From the NCBI RefSeq assembly GCF_014202975.1, contig NZ_JACHHZ010000002.1, positions 682,001-746,000 on the forward strand: a stretch of 64,000 bases of DNA, written 5' to 3'. The notes beneath the pieces are model-generated. The model was not told where the DNA came from, did not search any database, and saw nothing but the letters and a program-made list of their open reading frames with translations. Of this stretch, positions 8,354 through 16,416 are shown piece after piece. Within the stretch, counting starts at the first letter, position 1. Each line of letters opens with the position of its first letter. The position numbers and the translations under genes are program-made. Origin of the DNA: Povalibacter uvarum. Lineage in GTDB: Bacteria > Pseudomonadota > Gammaproteobacteria > Steroidobacterales > Steroidobacteraceae.

Positions 8354-11116
8354 TCATTCAGTCGCCTCCCGACTCTCTCTCCTCGGCGGCAGCGGGGCGA
8401 AATAGCCCGTCACCAGGAACAGCACGCCGACGCTGAGGAACGACGCAATGCGGGCGATGGTGCCGATGCTCGAGAGATCGACAGCGAACAGCTTCACCAC
8501 CACGACGGCCATCAGCCCCGCGCCGACGATCCACACGTAGCGCCACTTCTGGCGCGCGGCGACGGTCATGGCCGCGAAACCCAGCAATCCCCAGAAGATC
8601 GACAGCGACGCCTGGACGAGCGTCGAGTTGAGAATTCCAGTCAGCGTGGCCGGTGCGCCGAAGTTGTGATGCAGCGAACGAATCAGCGCCGCGTTCAGCC
8701 ACAGGAAAACCAGTGCTGCGATCACGACGACCGGGCCTCGTTCATCGCTCCAGAGTTTCCCGCGTTCCAGGTGCCCGAGCGAAGTCCACCACAAGCCGAT
8801 CGCGGCGAGACACAGCGCCACGCTCACATCGAGCGGATTCGCGAGCGGAATGTACGGCAGCCAGCCGGGGTCACCGATGTTCGTGAGATTCACGAACACG
8901 ATCCACGCACTCACTACGACCACCAGCGGAATGGCAACGACGATGCGATAGGTCGATTCGTTCTGCGCCAGCGGCCACGGCGGAGCGAGCTGTTTGCGGC
9001 CCAGGAGCGCAAGCAATATCGCCGGCGCAAGCCCCCACGGCAGCACCGGCCAGACGCCGCTCGTGTGGTATTCGACCTGCCAGCTGACTTCCCATGCGGC
9101 TATCAGCGCGAGTGCCCAGAACGCACCGGCGTGCAGAGCCTGCTCGCCGATCCGCTGCGCATCGAGTCGGTCGCGATTGAGAAGGAACAACAATCCGTAT
9201 TGGACCGCTAACAGCAGCAGCCAGCCGGATTCGCCCCATTCGCCGAACGGATGCCCGACGTGAGTCGCGTAGAGAAGGCAGAAGAGCGCTCCCAGCGCCG
9301 GCAGATACAGCGCGAAGGTTTGCGGCAGCGACCAACGGGCCTTGATGCCGATGAACGCCAGCAGCGCCGCAGTGAACGCCACGTAGATAAGCGTGCTGCC
9401 CATCACCGCGGTGGGCAGATAGCGGTCGATCTCATGCAGGCCGCCGAACAACCACCAGGCCAGCGCCCAGACCGCGAACAGCACTTCCGCACCGGCTTCG
9501 TAGACAGCCTGGCGTTCGCGATTGCGATGCCACCAGTAGCTGCTGAGCAAGCCTGATACCGCAAGCATCAGCGCGCCGAGATAGATGCTGTTGAACACGG
9601 CTTGCGTGCTCGTGAAGCGCGCCAGCCCCACGAAGAAGCCCAGTCCACCCACGATCTGGAGCAGCGCACCGAAGGCGCGTGGCAACCGGCGTTCCTGCCT
9701 CACGCCCAGCCAGAGCAATCCGACGCCCTCGACTGCCCACATCGCAGCAGTCGTCCGGGTGTCGAATGCGAGCGGGATCGCGAGGCTGGCGAAGACGACG
9801 CCCAGTGCGGCGAACGATTCGACCAGCAACCGGAACGTGTCGCGTCGCGTGCGCCACAACGTCCAGCCGAGAATCAAATAGAAGAACCCGAGAATCAAAG
9901 CGCTCCAGGCCAGCGCGTACTCGATCTTCGACACCAGCGTCGCATGCAGGGTGAATGCAACGACGGGCAGGCCGAACACCAGCGAGCCCGAGACGTAGCC
10001 CTTCAGGTTCGGCGGCTGACGCACGCAGTTGAGGATCGACACCGCGACATACATCAGGAAGAAGAGGATCAGGAAGAAATCAGTGGTGAAGAGATCGTTC
10101 GCCTCGTAGCCCGATGCTCGCCACAGGCCTGTGATCGTGAACGTGAACACGAAGCCGAGCACGTTGAGTACACGCCAGGTCCGGAACCACGCCACGGCGA
10201 ACACGCCGAGATTCAGGATCGCGTAGTACGTGAACAGTGCGACGTGATTGCCGCTGCCGGTCGACACCATGATCGGCGCAAGGAATCCGCCCGCAGTACC
10301 GATGACCGCCAGCGCGAGTGCATTCTGCGCGACGGCCAGGATTGCGGCTGCCAGCGCGATCACGATCAGCAGGCCGAGGGCCAGGCTGAGTGGAATCAAT
10401 CCATAAAGCCGGCTCGCGGCGAAAACCGTCAGATACAGACCGGCGACCGCACCGCCCTGAAGAAGCTGCGCATACGCCGGGCGTTTCTCGCGCAGGCGCC
10501 AGCCGAAGCCGAGCAGAACGAAGGCGCCGATCGCGAGACCGACGAATCGCAGCTCGATCGGAAACAGGCTGTTCTCCGCGGCGTACTTCGCGAGGAAGGC
10601 AGCTCCGAAAAAGAGAATGACGATGCCGATGCGGGCAAGCGGATTACCGCCTTTGAACCAGCGAATGAAATCGTTGATGCGCTCCTCGACGAACGAGGGC
10701 GGCGGCGGAGGCCTCGGTGTAGCGACAGGCCTCGCCGTAGGTGCGGGCGTCGTCGCTGCGACGCTCGCCGCGGGTGCGGGTTGAGCGGCGGGCGCGGGCA
10801 TCACAGGTGAAACAGCTGTGTCGGACGCCTTGTCGAAGATCGGGGCACGACGCGGCTCGCTCGGACGCGGAGGCGCTTCCTGATGCGGCTGCTGTACCGG
10901 TTGCCTTGCTTTAGGCTCGCCCTCGAGCTCCGCGAGCCGCTCCGATTGCAGCTTCGTCACGGTACGCAGGTGCATCACCTGCGCCAGCAGGGCGCCGAGC
11001 ATTGCGCCGATGATGAAGCCGGCGAAATCCTCCTGGATGCCCCCCACGAAGACGCCGAACACCAACGCCAGTACGAATGTCATTCCTTTCGATGAAGGCT
11101 TCTTGTCGGCCTGCAT
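8354..11116 (-). CDS. DUF2339 polytopic membrane protein
   Basis: The 920-residue product starts with a short membrane segment (MTFVLALVFGVFVGGIQEDF) and a second one. A helical segment and a Pro/Ala-rich linker (about residues 100-145) come next, then a very long series of membrane segments, on the order of two dozen. The sequence FVEERINDFIRWFKGGNPLARIGIVILFFGAAFLAKYA at the start of the membrane region is typical of DUF2339. The family function is unknown. The gene precedes the DUF3999 gene in the same leftward unit, and the pair probably forms one envelope complex. Confidence 0.88.
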   Translation of the reverse strand: MQADKKPSSKGMTFVLALVFGVFVGGIQEDFAGFIIGAMLGALLAQVMHLRTVTKLQSERLAELEGEPKARQPVQQPHQEAPPRPSEPRRAPIFDKASDTAVSPVMPAPAAQPAPAASVAATTPAPTARPVATPRPPPPPSFVEERINDFIRWFKGGNPLARIGIVILFFGAAFLAKYAAENSLFPIELRFVGLAIGAFVLLGFGWRLREKRPAYAQLLQGGAVAGLYLTVFAASRLYGLIPLSLALGLLIVIALAAAILAVAQNALALAVIGTAGGFLAPIMVSTGSGNHVALFTYYAILNLGVFAVAWFRTWRVLNVLGFVFTFTITGLWRASGYEANDLFTTDFFLILFFLMYVAVSILNCVRQPPNLKGYVSGSLVFGLPVVAFTLHATLVSKIEYALAWSALILGFFYLILGWTLWRTRRDTFRLLVESFAALGVVFASLAIPLAFDTRTTAAMWAVEGVGLLWLGVRQERRLPRAFGALLQIVGGLGFFVGLARFTSTQAVFNSIYLGALMLAVSGLLSSYWWHRNRERQAVYEAGAEVLFAVWALAWWLFGGLHEIDRYLPTAVMGSTLIYVAFTAALLAFIGIKARWSLPQTFALYLPALGALFCLLYATHVGHPFGEWGESGWLLLLAVQYGLLFLLNRDRLDAQRIGEQALHAGAFWALALIAAWEVSWQVEYHTSGVWPVLPWGLAPAILLALLGRKQLAPPWPLAQNESTYRIVVAIPLVVVVSAWIVFVNLTNIGDPGWLPYIPLANPLDVSVALCLAAIGLWWTSLGHLERGKLWSDERGPVVVIAALVFLWLNAALIRSLHHNFGAPATLTGILNSTLVQASLSIFWGLLGFAAMTVAARQKWRYVWIVGAGLMAVVVVKLFAVDLSSIGTIARIASFLSVGVLFLVTGYFAPLPPRRESREATE

Positions 11117-11247
11117 GTCGCCGCGTCCTCGCGTTGTTCTTCTAGGAGAGCAGTGTCACACAGAGCGCTCGGCGGAAGGAAATCCCGGCGGGCGGTATCA
11201 GGAGCCGATACGGAGAAGCTTGTGTCTTGCGACCCGCGGAGAGTGAA

Positions 11248-12924
11248 TCACGCGGCCAGGGCAACCTGGACCCGATTGCGGCCAAACCGCTTCGCTGCGT
11301 ACACCGCGGTATCCGCATGGGCGATCAGATGCTCGCCCCAGACGCCGAGCATGTCGCTCGTCGCGATGCCGATGCTGCAGGTGAGCTTGACCGGCTCGCC
11401 ATAGCCTTCGACGCGAACTTCGGAGACGCGCTTGCGAATGCGCTCAGCGATCGGTTCGGCGGCCGATGCGTCCGCGCTGCTCAGGATCACGACGAACTCT
11501 TCGCCGCCATAACGGCCGACCACATCGGATTGCCGCAGCTCGGCCTGGATCGGCGCGATGATCGCGCGCAGGCACGCATCTCCCGCGAGATGTCCGTAGG
11601 AATCGTTGATCTGCTTGAAGTGATCGAGATCGATGAAGAGCAATGCGATCGGCAGGCCTCGCGCTTGTGCGCGCAGGCACGCGGCATCGAGGCGTTCGAC
11701 GAGCGACCGGCGATTCAGGACACCGGTGAGCGGATCGGTCTGCGCACGCCGCTCCGCATCGCTCAGGGCCAGGCGCTGTTCGCGCAGTTTGTCCGCGACG
11801 CCCAATGCGATCAGCACCGCTGCGGCCACCATCGACAACGGCAGGCCATAGTAGAGCAGCCACTCCGCCCCTTCCGGATCGGTGACGAGCAGGCGGATCG
11901 ACGTTGCGATCGTGAACGCTTCGAGCAATCCCCACGCAACGAGGAACCATCCCGCTGCCCGACTGCTCCTTCGCCACGCCAGGAACGCAACGACGAGCGT
12001 GAACACAGCAGCGAACAGGAACACGAGATTGCCGATCGCCGCCACGATCCCGCCGAGCCCGATGAGCTGAGCGAGGTTCGCGAACGCCAGCACGAAGAAG
12101 GTGCCGGCAAGCCACCCGAACGCAGTGTAAGCGCGCGGCAGGAATCGCTTCAGATCGGCGATCTCACGGACGAACAAGCACGCGACCGCGCCGCTCACCG
12201 CTGCAGTCACGTTCCATGTGTAACTCTGCACCGGCAAGAGCAACGACAGGCCTGGCCATTCGAATGCCTGTCCCGACAGGAACGCCATGTAGAGCGCCTG
12301 CAGCGAAAACAGCGACGCATAGAGCGCGAGCAGCTTGTCGGACAGCACGAACCAGATCAGGAAACCGGCGAGCGCCATCGCCATCAGGCCGCCGAACGTG
12401 ATTGCAATCATGCGCGCGTGCTCGGCACCGCGGGCGAGCGTTGCGTCCAGCGTCGAGGCAGTGATGTGAAAGCCTTCCGAGCCCCGGCCTTGCGGATCCA
12501 CTCTCAGATACAGCGCCCGCTGTCTGCTCAGCCCGTCGGGAAGAATGAAGACCGCTTCATGGGCCCCGCGGAAACCGGGCAGCGAGGTGGCTTGCGGCAG
12601 CGACGACACCTTGCCGTCGCGCTCGGACAAGAGCCGAAGGTGGAGATGCCGGCCCTTGTGAATGTTGAGCGTTGCGACCGCGTCAGGCGCGTAGTCGCTC
12701 GCCGGAACGAGCTTCAGCCAGAAGACGCCGCCGCCCTTGCGGGCTTCGCGATAGTCAAACGGCTTGAAATGGCTGTCGAGTGCGCCGCGCGCGACATCGT
12801 CGGCGCTGCGGTCTCCCGCTGCGTCGAGCATCTGAAGCTGGAATTCGGGTACGGAATCCGCGAACACAGTCGGGGACAGACCCGCGGCGAGGCATAACAG
12901 CCATACCGCAAGCAGGTGACGCAC
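11248..12924 (-). CDS. Diguanylate cyclase with 7TMR-DISM-type sensor (7TM plus GGDEF)
   Basis: The 558-residue product makes cyclic di-GMP. It has a signal peptide (LLAVWLLCLAAGLSPTVFA), an exported beta domain of about 140 residues resembling 7TMR-DISMED2, and about seven membrane helices. A C-terminal GGDEF domain beginning DPLTGVLNRRSL carries the active-site motif GGEEF. RxxD (RQSD) lies five residues before it and matches a product-inhibition I-site. The GTG start at 12924 has GGAGG seven bases upstream; the open frame extends to 13242 but has no family similarity there. The exported domain probably senses an external carbohydrate or similar ligand. Confidence 0.93.
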   Translation of the reverse strand: MRHLLAVWLLCLAAGLSPTVFADSVPEFQLQMLDAAGDRSADDVARGALDSHFKPFDYREARKGGGVFWLKLVPASDYAPDAVATLNIHKGRHLHLRLLSERDGKVSSLPQATSLPGFRGAHEAVFILPDGLSRQRALYLRVDPQGRGSEGFHITASTLDATLARGAEHARMIAITFGGLMAMALAGFLIWFVLSDKLLALYASLFSLQALYMAFLSGQAFEWPGLSLLLPVQSYTWNVTAAVSGAVACLFVREIADLKRFLPRAYTAFGWLAGTFFVLAFANLAQLIGLGGIVAAIGNLVFLFAAVFTLVVAFLAWRRSSRAAGWFLVAWGLLEAFTIATSIRLLVTDPEGAEWLLYYGLPLSMVAAAVLIALGVADKLREQRLALSDAERRAQTDPLTGVLNRRSLVERLDAACLRAQARGLPIALLFIDLDHFKQINDSYGHLAGDACLRAIIAPIQAELRQSDVVGRYGGEEFVVILSSADASAAEPIAERIRKRVSEVRVEGYGEPVKLTCSIGIATSDMLGVWGEHLIAHADTAVYAAKRFGRNRVQVALAA

Positions 12925-13105
12925 AGTTGCCTCCGGCGCGATGCCGCCGGGTCGCCCAACCCGTCGCGAATCGCGGCGCAGGAAAGTAGCGTACGGTGCG
13001 ATTTCGGGCGAAGGCAAGACGTCAGGGTGTACGGGATTACCCATTGCACGCCGGGCGGCTTTGTGGTGACAGAATGCACCAGCACGGTGCCAGAACGGCC
13101 GGCCC

Positions 13106-13645
13106 CTACGTATATAAATGAATGGTCTCGCCCCCGGCGACCATCTGGACCGGCTTCTCGAAGCGCAGGCCCAGCTTCTCGAGCACGCGGATCGAGCCGC
13201 TGTTGTGCGGCGATACGATGGCAACGATTTTCCGCAGCCCAAGCTGCAGGCGGCCGTAGTCCATCACGGCCAGCGCCGCTTCGGTCGCGTAGCCCTTCGA
13301 CCAGTACGCCGGCAGATAGGCGAATCCCACGTCGATCGCCTTCAGCGCCTCGCGGTTGATGAGCCCGCAGGTGCCGATCGGCTCCCCGGTCTGCCTGATC
13401 TCAACCATGTAGTGCCCGTAGCCGTTGCGCTCATAGCTCGCGATGTGACTGTCGAGCAGGAATTGGCGCGCTTGGTCGAGCGTTCGTACACCCTTGTCGC
13501 CGATGTTGGCGAAGAACGACGGATCGTTGAGCAGCGTCAGCATGAACGGCGCGTCGTCGACAGTGAGACGGCGCAGGATCAGACGCGGAGTTTCGAGAAC
13601 GACGACGGCAGGCGGGCGAGAGAGATCGGATGTGCTCATGCCCAA
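13106..13645 (-). CDS. GNAT family N-acetyltransferase (RimJ/RimL-like)
   Basis: The 179-residue product begins with the RimJ/RimL-like VLETPRLILRRLTVDDAPFM. It contains GTCGLINRE, the VGFAYLPAYWSKGYATEAA acetyl-CoA-binding region (Q/RxxGxG/A variant SKGYAT) and SPHNSGSIRVLEKLGLRFE. These enzymes transfer acetyl groups to protein N-termini or small amines. The substrate is not predictable from sequence. Met1 (13645) and Met3 (13639) are both possible starts. It lies upstream of the diguanylate cyclase on the same strand, with about 180 bases between. Confidence 0.9.
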   Translation of the reverse strand: MGMSTSDLSRPPAVVVLETPRLILRRLTVDDAPFMLTLLNDPSFFANIGDKGVRTLDQARQFLLDSHIASYERNGYGHYMVEIRQTGEPIGTCGLINREALKAIDVGFAYLPAYWSKGYATEAALAVMDYGRLQLGLRKIVAIVSPHNSGSIRVLEKLGLRFEKPVQMVAGGETIHLYT

Positions 13646-13679
13646 TCGTACGATGGCGCTGTTTGGGACGGAAATCCGC

Positions 13680-13709
13680 TTGCGGCGTGCACGCCCGCAA
13701 TGCTATTTA
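13680..13709 (+). promoter_or_regulatory. Candidate sigma-70 promoter for the leader ORF and ABC exporter
   Basis: TTGCGG (13680-13685) and TATTTA (13704-13709) are separated by 18 bases. Transcription would start near 13716, about 30 bases before the small ORF at 13748. Match to consensus is moderate. Confidence 0.4.
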
Positions 13710-13747
13710 GGTGCCTCCATTCTCACTGCAACCAGAGGGAGGCATCG

Positions 13748-13792
13748 ATGAACACACCCATGCGCCTTCCGCACGTGGCCGGCACTCATTGA
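13748..13792 (+). CDS. Candidate 14-residue leader peptide upstream of the ABC exporter
   Basis: ATG at 13748 is preceded by a strong Shine-Dalgarno (agaggga-gg, 13734-13742) at ideal spacing and encodes MNTPMRLPHVAGTH before TGA. About 40 bases later lies a small perfect hairpin (ctccgc-tcac-gcggag, 13831-13846), and the ABC exporter starts at 13897. This layout fits a regulatory leader ORF, for example a ribosome-stalling or attenuation peptide, but there is no family match. It could instead be a chance ORF with a good ribosome site. Confidence 0.35.
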   Translation: MNTPMRLPHVAGTH

Positions 13793-13896
13793 AGTCCGCG
13801 GGCCCGGGCGGGTCCGACACGTGTAGCTGACTCCGCTCACGCGGAGCGTATCCCTGGTTTGACAATGGAGCGGCGCGAGACTCGCGTCGGATCATC

Positions 13897-15693
13897 ATGA
13901 CGAGTTCGAAAGCCGAAGGCGCCAACGTCCTTCGCAAAGTCCTGTTCTTCACGTTTCGCCTGTGGAGCCGCCGCAAGGGGCTCACCGCAGCGATCGCTCT
14001 CGCGATGTCGTTCGCGACCCTGACGGAAATCTTCGTTCCGGTGTACGCGGGTCGGCTGATCGACGCGCTCGCGGGCGGCCCTGCGCAGGCGGACGCCGCC
14101 ATGCTCGCTTTCGCCGCGATGGCTGCTCTGGGCCTGGTGATGGTGGGATTGCGCCACCTTGCATGGTGGTGCGTGGTACCACTGACGCTCAGCCTGATGA
14201 GCGAGGTCGCGCGCGATGCTTTCCACCGCGTGCAACGCTTCTCGACCGATTGGCATGCGAACAGCTTCGCGGGCTCGATCGTGCGCAAGATCACTCGAGG
14301 CATGTGGGCGCTCGATACGCTCGATGACGTTCTCCTGCTCGCGCTGTTGCCCTCGCTCGTCGTTCTCGTCGGCACGGTCGTGCTGCTTGGGATGCGCTGG
14401 CCTTTGATGGGCGTGGTGATGGCACTGGGTTCCATCGCGTACGTCGCAGTCACAGTCACTCTGGCGACCCGTGTCATCGCACCGGCCTCGCGGCTGTCGA
14501 ATGCTCAGGACACGCGCATGGGCGGGGTGCTCGCGGATGCCCTTGGCTCGAACGCAGTCGTCAAAGCGTTCGGAGCGGAGCATCGGGAAGATGCCCGACT
14601 GGCGCGTGTGGTCGACAAGTGGTCGCGCCGTACCTGGCGTACCTGGATGCGTCACACGTGGAGCGGCAGCGGTCAGCTTCTGCTCCTGTGGGTCGTTCGC
14701 ACAGCAGTGACTGCAACGGCGTTGTGGCTGTGGTGGAAAGGCCAGGCGACGCCGGGAGAGATCACGTACGTGCTCACGACCTACTTTGTGGTGCACGGCT
14801 ACCTGCGCGAGATCGGCCAGCACGTGCATCACCTGCAGCGTGCGGTAAACGAGATGGAAGAGATGGTTCGTCTCTTCGATCAACCGCTGGGCGTCGCGGA
14901 TGCGCCAGGTGCAAAACCGCTGCGTATCTCGGCAGGCGAAGTGCGCTTCGATCACGTGACTTTCGCTTACGCGGGTCATCACGTGCCGTTGTATCGCGAT
15001 CTGACCGTGCGGATCGCCGCGGGTCAGCGCGTCGGTCTCGTCGGTCACTCCGGATCGGGCAAGACGACGTTCGTGAAGCTGATCCAGCGGCTGTACGACG
15101 TGAAGGACGGCCACGTGCTCATCGATGGCCAGGACGTTTCGCATGCGACGCAGGAGTCGCTGCGCACGCAGATCGCGATCGTGCAGCAGGAGCCGATCCT
15201 GTTTCATCGCAGCCTGGCGGAGAACATCGCGTACGCGCGACCGGACGCCACGCTGGCGCAGATCCAGCGCGCAGCCCGACTGGCGAACGCGCATGACTTC
15301 ATCGAGCGCTTGCCTCGTGGCTATCAGACACTCGTGGGCGAACGTGGGGTGAAGCTGTCGGGCGGCGAGCGCCAGCGCGTCGCGCTCGCCCGTGCCTTCC
15401 TGGCGGATGCTCCCATCCTCATCCTCGATGAAGCGACGTCGAGTCTCGACTCGGAGTCCGAAGCGCTGATCCAGCAGGCGATGGAACGACTGATGGCGGG
15501 ACGCACGTCGATCATCATTGCGCATCGCCTGTCGACGGTGCGCGCGGTGGATCGCATCCTCGTATTCGAACACGGACGCATCGTCGAAGACGGTGATCAC
15601 GAGACGCTGCTCGAACGGCCGAACGGGCATTACCGGAGGTTGTTCGACCGGCAGTCGGGGGCGTTTGTGGGAGCAGAGGAGATGATTGGTTAG
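13897..15693 (+). CDS. ABC exporter, fused permease and ATPase half-transporter
   Basis: The 598-residue product has an N-terminal six-helix ABC exporter domain (about residues 1-320) and a C-terminal ATPase. The ATPase has Walker A GHSGSGKTT, Q-loop IVQQEP, signature LSGGERQRVALARA, Walker B LILDEATSSLD and the switch His in IIAHRLSTV. It would act as a homo- or heterodimer exporting a lipid, peptide or drug. Its substrate cannot be told from sequence, and no second half-transporter is adjacent. A 14-codon ORF with a strong ribosome site precedes it by about 100 bases and may regulate it. Confidence 0.92.
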   Translation: MTSSKAEGANVLRKVLFFTFRLWSRRKGLTAAIALAMSFATLTEIFVPVYAGRLIDALAGGPAQADAAMLAFAAMAALGLVMVGLRHLAWWCVVPLTLSLMSEVARDAFHRVQRFSTDWHANSFAGSIVRKITRGMWALDTLDDVLLLALLPSLVVLVGTVVLLGMRWPLMGVVMALGSIAYVAVTVTLATRVIAPASRLSNAQDTRMGGVLADALGSNAVVKAFGAEHREDARLARVVDKWSRRTWRTWMRHTWSGSGQLLLLWVVRTAVTATALWLWWKGQATPGEITYVLTTYFVVHGYLREIGQHVHHLQRAVNEMEEMVRLFDQPLGVADAPGAKPLRISAGEVRFDHVTFAYAGHHVPLYRDLTVRIAAGQRVGLVGHSGSGKTTFVKLIQRLYDVKDGHVLIDGQDVSHATQESLRTQIAIVQQEPILFHRSLAENIAYARPDATLAQIQRAARLANAHDFIERLPRGYQTLVGERGVKLSGGERQRVALARAFLADAPILILDEATSSLDSESEALIQQAMERLMAGRTSIIIAHRLSTVRAVDRILVFEHGRIVEDGDHETLLERPNGHYRRLFDRQSGAFVGAEEMIG

Positions 15694-15714
15694 GAGGGGC
15701 CTCCTGGCCCTGTT

Positions 15715-15780
15715 GTCATTCCCGCGAAAGCGGGAATCCATGCTTCGGCAGGATGGATCCCCGCGTGTGCGGGGATGACG
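15715..15780. repeat. Paired GTCATTCCCGCG...CGGGAATCCA / ATCCCCGCG...GGGGATGAC repeat
   Basis: Two hairpin units, gtcattcccgcgaaagcggg and its partner gatccccgcgtgtgcgggga, lie in opposite orientation between convergent genes. Related units occur at 25287-25364 and 30551-30617. This is a well-known type of dispersed bacterial palindromic repeat found between genes. Here it may also act as a bidirectional terminator. Confidence 0.75.
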
Positions 15781-15785
15781 AGGGG

Positions 15786-16256
15786 TTAACGCTTCCGCCT
15801 GAAGCTCAGCGAGAACCCCTTCTCCTTCCCATCCGTCACCGCGACTTTCATCGTGTCCGCGCTCGTCGCGACGTACTCGAGGCGTTTCGGAAAGTCATGC
15901 GAAGCGTTCTCGAACACGAGCCGCTGCGGCTCGCACACGATGAGCTCGAACGCGATCGGCAAGCGGTTGTGCGCGACCTTCGAGATGTAGAACACGCCTT
16001 TCTCCATCCGCGCCAGCCGCAACGACTCACCGTCGATCTGCTTCCCGCCCTTCAGCGTCACGCCTTTGCCCTCGAAAGTCGCGTCGCTCAGCTGCCTCCA
16101 GGTTTCCGTGAAGGTCTTGTCGCCGTCGCGGCTTTCCCATTCGCCCAGCAACCAGTGGGCGACCTGCAATGAATCGCATGCGGCGGCGCCTGCCGTGTTC
16201 GAGAGCAGTACGCAGAACGTAAACGCGGCAATCGTTCGGAAAGCGGCTCGAATCAT
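15786..16256 (-). CDS. DUF6265 family exported protein
   Basis: The 156-residue product has a signal peptide (TIAAFTFCVLLSNTAGAAA) and a small beta-rich domain. The domain starts WLLGEWESRDGDKTFTETWR and contains VFENASHDFPKRLEYV, features of the DUF6265 family whose fold resembles lipocalin-like domains. The function is unknown. GGGAGA lies about nine bases before the ATG. It is divergent from the S9 peptidase gene with about 160 bases between them and convergent with the ABC exporter. Confidence 0.82.
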   Translation of the reverse strand: MIRAAFRTIAAFTFCVLLSNTAGAAACDSLQVAHWLLGEWESRDGDKTFTETWRQLSDATFEGKGVTLKGGKQIDGESLRLARMEKGVFYISKVAHNRLPIAFELIVCEPQRLVFENASHDFPKRLEYVATSADTMKVAVTDGKEKGFSLSFRRKR

Positions 16257-16416
16257 TTGTTTCTCCCTGTGCGCGGAGCCTACGACTGCATACGACGACC
16301 CGGCAATTCATTTCATCGCAGGCGGTTTGACTCCCGTCACGCGCTACGCCACTCTCGATCGCATCCAGAATTCGAATCGCGTCCTTCCCTCCGCGATCCA
16401 GCCTCGAGGTTTCCCG

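Noticed and set aside
8294-10810. Two long plus-strand ORFs (8294-9211 and 9602-10810) opposite the DUF2339 gene
   Set aside because: Their products are rich in Arg, Glu, Gln and His and match no family; they are mirror frames of a high-GC membrane-protein gene.
11227-12897. 556-codon plus-strand ORF opposite the diguanylate cyclase
   Set aside because: No family features and abnormal composition; the opposite strand has full GGDEF and 7TM signatures.
13837-15741. 634-codon minus-strand ORF opposite the ABC exporter
   Set aside because: His/Arg/Gln-rich mirror product; the plus strand has all ABC motifs.
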